Origin: Pseudomonas neuropathica
GTDB lineage: Bacteria > Pseudomonadota > Gammaproteobacteria > Pseudomonadales > Pseudomonadaceae
Length of the DNA: 64,000 bases
Direction of reading: 5' to 3'
NCBI RefSeq assembly: GCF_015461835.1
Contig: NZ_JACOPX010000017.1
Coordinates: 1 to 64,000, forward strand
Shown here: piece by piece, positions 61,446-64,000 of the stretch
How the letters are laid out: each line of letters opens with the position of its first letter
How positions within the stretch are numbered: the first letter of the stretch is position 1
Notes under the pieces: generated by a model
What the model was told of the DNA's origin: nothing
The model's input: only the letters and a program-made list of their open reading frames with translations
The model's database searches: none
Made by a program: the position numbers and the translations under genes

Positions 61446-61974
61446 TCGTGGGCATCCCTCTGGCTCACGCCGTCCCACCGGCCTGCCTCCGTCCCACCGC
61501 TTTTTGCGGTGGTGGGACGGGCGCAGGCCCCGTCGTTGTTGGGCTGTCCCACCGTCCCACCTTTTTCATGCCTCCCGCCCGTGTATGCGTAGCGGGCATC
61601 AATGCGCGTGTTCACGCGCACGCGTGTTTTTAAATATTCTCTCTATACACGAGAAAAGAGAGATAAAAGTAGGACGGTGGGGCAAAGCCCCAATCTGCGG
61701 GGCTTTCGGACGTCCCACCTAGTTTTGAAGAGGTGGGACGCATGGGACGCAGGAAAAGCAAAAGACAGCCGGGATAGATATTCACCGACATTCGCCAGCC
61801 GTTCACCGGGCGTCATCCACACATTCACCGGATGGCATTAAAACGGTCTTGCTGCCACCAGAATCGACCTGTAAAAAGGGGCCATCTTCGATGGGTGCGA
61901 CCGAAAAGCGCGGCAGGCCACCCACCACCTGACCCGGCCATTGCGCCGGGTCTTTTTGTTTAAGGGGCAGGGCA
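61446..61974. repeat. Intergenic block with repeated GTCCCACC octamers
   Basis: No gene seen. GTCCCACC occurs at 61472, 61491, 61546, 61554 and 61712 and its complement at 61511 and 61732. Two pairs form hairpins: 61490-61519 and 61711-61740 (CGTCCCACCT / AGGTGGGACG). A run rich in A/T (61625-61670) lies between them. Confidence 0.75.
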
Positions 61975-62313
61975 ATGACGAACGAGCAACAGGCACTGGC
62001 AGAGATGCCGCTCTGGTTGGTGATTGTCCTGTCATTGGTTGGCGGCGTGTCCGGCGAGATGTGGCGCGCTGACAAGGATGGGGCACGAGGCTGGGCGTTA
62101 CTGCGCCGCCTCGCACTTCGCTCCGGTGCCTGCATCGTGTGCGGCGTGTCAGCGATGATGTTGCTGTTCGGCGCTGGCCTTTCGATCTGGACGGCGGGCG
62201 CCCTGGGTTGCCTGACCGCAATGGCCGGCGCGGATGTCGCCATAGGACTTTACGAACGCTGGGCCGCCAAACGATTGGGCGTTTCCGAGTCGGCATCGAC
62301 TGACCGCACCTAG
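61975..62313 (+). CDS. Phage holin-family protein
   Basis: 112 aa. MTNEQQALAEMPLWLVIVLS (first helix), RSGACIVCGVSAMMLLFGA (second) and TAGALGCLTAMAGADVAIGL (third) with a charged loop between the first two. The acid-rich start and the ADVAIGLYERWAAKR end are typical of Pseudomonas phage holins. It should open the inner membrane for endolysin; no endolysin gene is in view. Confidence 0.8.
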   Translation: MTNEQQALAEMPLWLVIVLSLVGGVSGEMWRADKDGARGWALLRRLALRSGACIVCGVSAMMLLFGAGLSIWTAGALGCLTAMAGADVAIGLYERWAAKRLGVSESASTDRT

Positions 62314-62641
62314 GGGGGGCAGGGCAGTGAGAGGCAATTTTTCTAGGTTCTCCCCGACGGCCGCCCCCTACACGGGTTATCGAACTCGCGGATTCTCTCT
62401 AGCTGAAACCTTCGCAGGGATGTCCGTCTTTCCAACGGGATGGGGGCAGGTCATAGCACTCGGATGCCGGCTCGACAGACCGGGCAGGGCAGAAAACCGC
62501 CGGGGCCCCTGGGGACTTTCGAAGGGTACGGGGTCGGAAACCCGCGGGATCGTGTTAGTGGGAGGTCTGCCAGCTTACTGAAATTTCAATCCACTGAAAT
62601 CTTGAAAGGATTCATTGAAAAGCCGCTGAAAAGGAGGGCTT
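62314..62641. other. Gene-free stretch before terminase; position of a cos site
   Basis: No credible gene. G/C-rich tracts (62505-62520 CCGCCGGGGCCCCTGGGG) and the position immediately upstream of the small terminase gene match where lambda-like phages carry cos. This is position-based only. Confidence 0.35.
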
Positions 62642-63244
62642 ATGAGCACAGCTACGTACCTGTCAAAGAGCGCCTTCGCTGCGCACATCGGCCGATCACC
62701 GAGCTACATCACCTGGCTTAAGGAAAACGGGCGGCTGGTCCTGTCGCCCAATGGTAAGCAGGTCGACGTGCTGGCCACCGAAGCGTTGATCCGCGATACC
62801 GCCGACCCAAGTAAGGCTGCCGTCGCTGCTCGCCACCAACAGGACCGGCTTCAGCGTGATGTGTACAGTCACGTCGCAGCCAAATCCGAGCCGACTAACA
62901 TGGCTGCGCCGCCGCCCGTTGACCCTGTTCAGGGGCAGACTCCGGACTTTCAGAAAGCACGAGCGCATCGCGAGCATTACCTGGCGCGAATGGCGGAGAT
63001 GGAGTTTCGCAAGGCGCAGGGGGAGCTGGTGGAAGTCAGCTTTGTGCAGAAGGCCGCGTATGAAACCGCGCGTTCGCTCAATCAATCGCTGATGAGCCTG
63101 TCGCCGCAATTGGCGCCGCAGCTGGCCGCGTTGTCGGATCCATGGGAGGTGGAGCGGCAACTGACCGCTGCGCTGCGCCAACGGCTTAACGAGGCGGCTC
63201 AGGTGTCTAGCGATGACTTTGGCGTCGTATTGAGCGAATGCTGA
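62642..63244 (+). CDS. Phage terminase small subunit (Nu1-like)
   Basis: 200 aa, AAGGAGG upstream. A winged HTH opens the protein (YLSKSAFAAHIGRSPSYITW), then a linker and a helical part (ARAHREHYLARMAEMEFRKA; ARSLNQSLMSLSPQLAPQLA). It recognises phage DNA for packaging. The large terminase subunit that should follow is absent: the gene ends at 63244, directly before an rhs gene. Confidence 0.85.
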   Translation: MSTATYLSKSAFAAHIGRSPSYITWLKENGRLVLSPNGKQVDVLATEALIRDTADPSKAAVAARHQQDRLQRDVYSHVAAKSEPTNMAAPPPVDPVQGQTPDFQKARAHREHYLARMAEMEFRKAQGELVEVSFVQKAAYETARSLNQSLMSLSPQLAPQLAALSDPWEVERQLTAALRQRLNEAAQVSSDDFGVVLSEC

Positions 63245-63253
63245 GGATATCCC

Positions 63254-64000
63254 TTGCTTAGGATTTGTTATGGTTTGTGGAAACCTCAGGTTGCCATTGT
63301 TCCCCTGAATGCCATCGACATTCAGGACGTCGCCAGCGGTGCGGCGACCTTCGATGCCTGGCTGCAATCGGCCAGTGGCGGGGTGGTCACCCTCGACCGG
63401 ATCAAGAACGTCGCCGGCGCGTTACCCGTGGTGGGCAACATCATGGCGCTGGTCGATGCGCTGGGTGACATCGTCACGCTGTCGAACGCACAGAAGCGCG
63501 ACCTGCTCGCGTGGGCCAGTCTGGGCATCAACCTGATCGGTGTTTTGCCGCTGCCACCGGCGATGGCGGCAGCCCGGATGACCCTGCGTCCGACGCTGTT
63601 TCTGGTGCGTCAGGAGATGAGGGCCAGCAGCAAGTTGTTGCTCAGCACCTCCGTGATCGAGGTGCTGGTAGGTCACCTGAACGCCTCGATTATCGGCACG
63701 CTGGATGATTTTGTTGAACAGGCCAAAGGCAAGCTGCCGGGCATTCTGGCGGACGCCGGCAAGCTGGGTGAAGACGTTGTCAACGAGATTGCCAAAGGCC
63801 TCGAGACGGTGGCCAATGGCAAGCTTGATGCCAAGGGCGACCTAAACGCGGCTGGCGCACAAGCGAGTGCGGCGGTCGATCAATTCAAGAATGATCCCCT
63901 TGCATCGTTCGGCAACATCTTCGGCGCCGCGTGCAGCGCTTATAAGGCCGCAGGCAAAGGCTTGGCCAACAGTGCGGCCGATCACCTGCTGCCCGATGAG
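63254..64000 (+). CDS. Second Rhs-type gene, N-terminus replaced, 3' end outside window
   Basis: From KPQVAIVPLNAIDIQDVASG (63281) on, the frame is homologous to residues ~12 onward of the first Rhs protein (PQVAVVPLNTIDIQDVGRG), with the same FDAWLQS, LPVVGNIMALVDALGDIVTL and NEIAKGLETV blocks. The first dozen residues and upstream vgrG are missing; the frame instead starts after the terminase stop. A TTG at 63254 with GAGGA six bases ahead, or a TTG at 63275, could start translation. Open to the right edge, so toxin domain and functionality are unknown. Confidence 0.85.
   Translation, partial: MLRICYGLWKPQVAIVPLNAIDIQDVASGAATFDAWLQSASGGVVTLDRIKNVAGALPVVGNIMALVDALGDIVTLSNAQKRDLLAWASLGINLIGVLPLPPAMAAARMTLRPTLFLVRQEMRASSKLLLSTSVIEVLVGHLNASIIGTLDDFVEQAKGKLPGILADAGKLGEDVVNEIAKGLETVANGKLDAKGDLNAAGAQASAAVDQFKNDPLASFGNIFGAACSAYKAAGKGLANSAADHLLPDE

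Noticed and set aside
60627..61478. 283-aa minus-strand open frame
   Set aside because: The plus strand reads as Toprim and Q-like protein; the minus translation has no family features.
61472..61740. CRISPR-like array
   Set aside because: The repeats are only 8 bp, irregularly spaced and in both orientations; no cas genes.

Overview
The window is a high-GC gammaproteobacterial chromosome segment whose gene content, REP-type intergenic palindromes and protein families (DUF6124 pair, PrtN-type regulator, PAAR/VgrG/Rhs cluster, many LysR regulators) fit the Pseudomonas fluorescens group. Most of it is ordinary accessory metabolism. The last quarter is a degraded prophage carrying an AT-rich defence cargo.

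Layout. 1-7.5 kb is a type VI secretion effector module: vgrG (5' end outside the window), a large rhs gene ending in a deaminase-like toxin, an Imm1-like immunity gene and a PAAR gene. 7.5-21 kb holds a thioesterase, a diguanylate cyclase, small exported proteins, a LysE exporter, a GAF histidine kinase, a TonB-dependent siderophore receptor with a possible Fur box, a YghU-type glutathione enzyme beside a LysR remnant, and assorted enzymes. 21-33 kb holds a ThDP enzyme, a DUF72 protein, an mntP gene that has lost its first membrane helix, a truncated LprI gene ending inside a REP element, an MHS-type transporter, and a four-gene ABC transporter of the phosphonate/selenate type. 33-42 kb holds a radical SAM gene, then a polyamine/agmatine cluster: LysR, agmatine deiminase, N-carbamoylputrescine amidase, a PotF-like binding protein, a second Tat-exported agmatine deiminase, a GlxA-type regulator and a nitrilase. 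42-51 kb holds two DUF6124 paralogues (the first behind a long structured leader), an epoxide-hydrolase-like enzyme, tRNA-Gln, the tRNA hydroxylation gene yegQ/trhP, a RidA protein, a GST, a LysR regulator and small proteins.

51-64 kb is an integrated element. It begins at a 3' fragment of a tRNA-Ser gene (51006-51061) that still has its chromosomal terminator. Between this attachment site and the integrase lies a low-GC cargo: a small glycine-rich protein, a complete retron (recognisable msr-msd RNA, nucleoside-deoxyribosyltransferase-like effector, reverse transcriptase), a one-helix membrane protein and a FRG-domain protein. The cargo modules are separated by copies of one short dispersed repeat. 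To the right of the integrase are prophage control genes (DUF4224, PrtN-type activator, KilA-C-type protein, CI/PrtR-like repressor, Cro), a replication gene fused by deletion to a Q-like antiterminator, a holin and a terminase small subunit. The prophage stops there: it runs directly into a second rhs gene that has lost its normal start and continues past the right edge.

The most interesting items are the retron and its neighbours as a defence cargo, the membrane-protein/FRG pair, the deaminase-type Rhs toxin with its immunity gene, and several gene-wrecking junctions (mntP, lprI, primase/Q, rhs2). All functional statements are inferred from reading the translated sequences; no database search was run.
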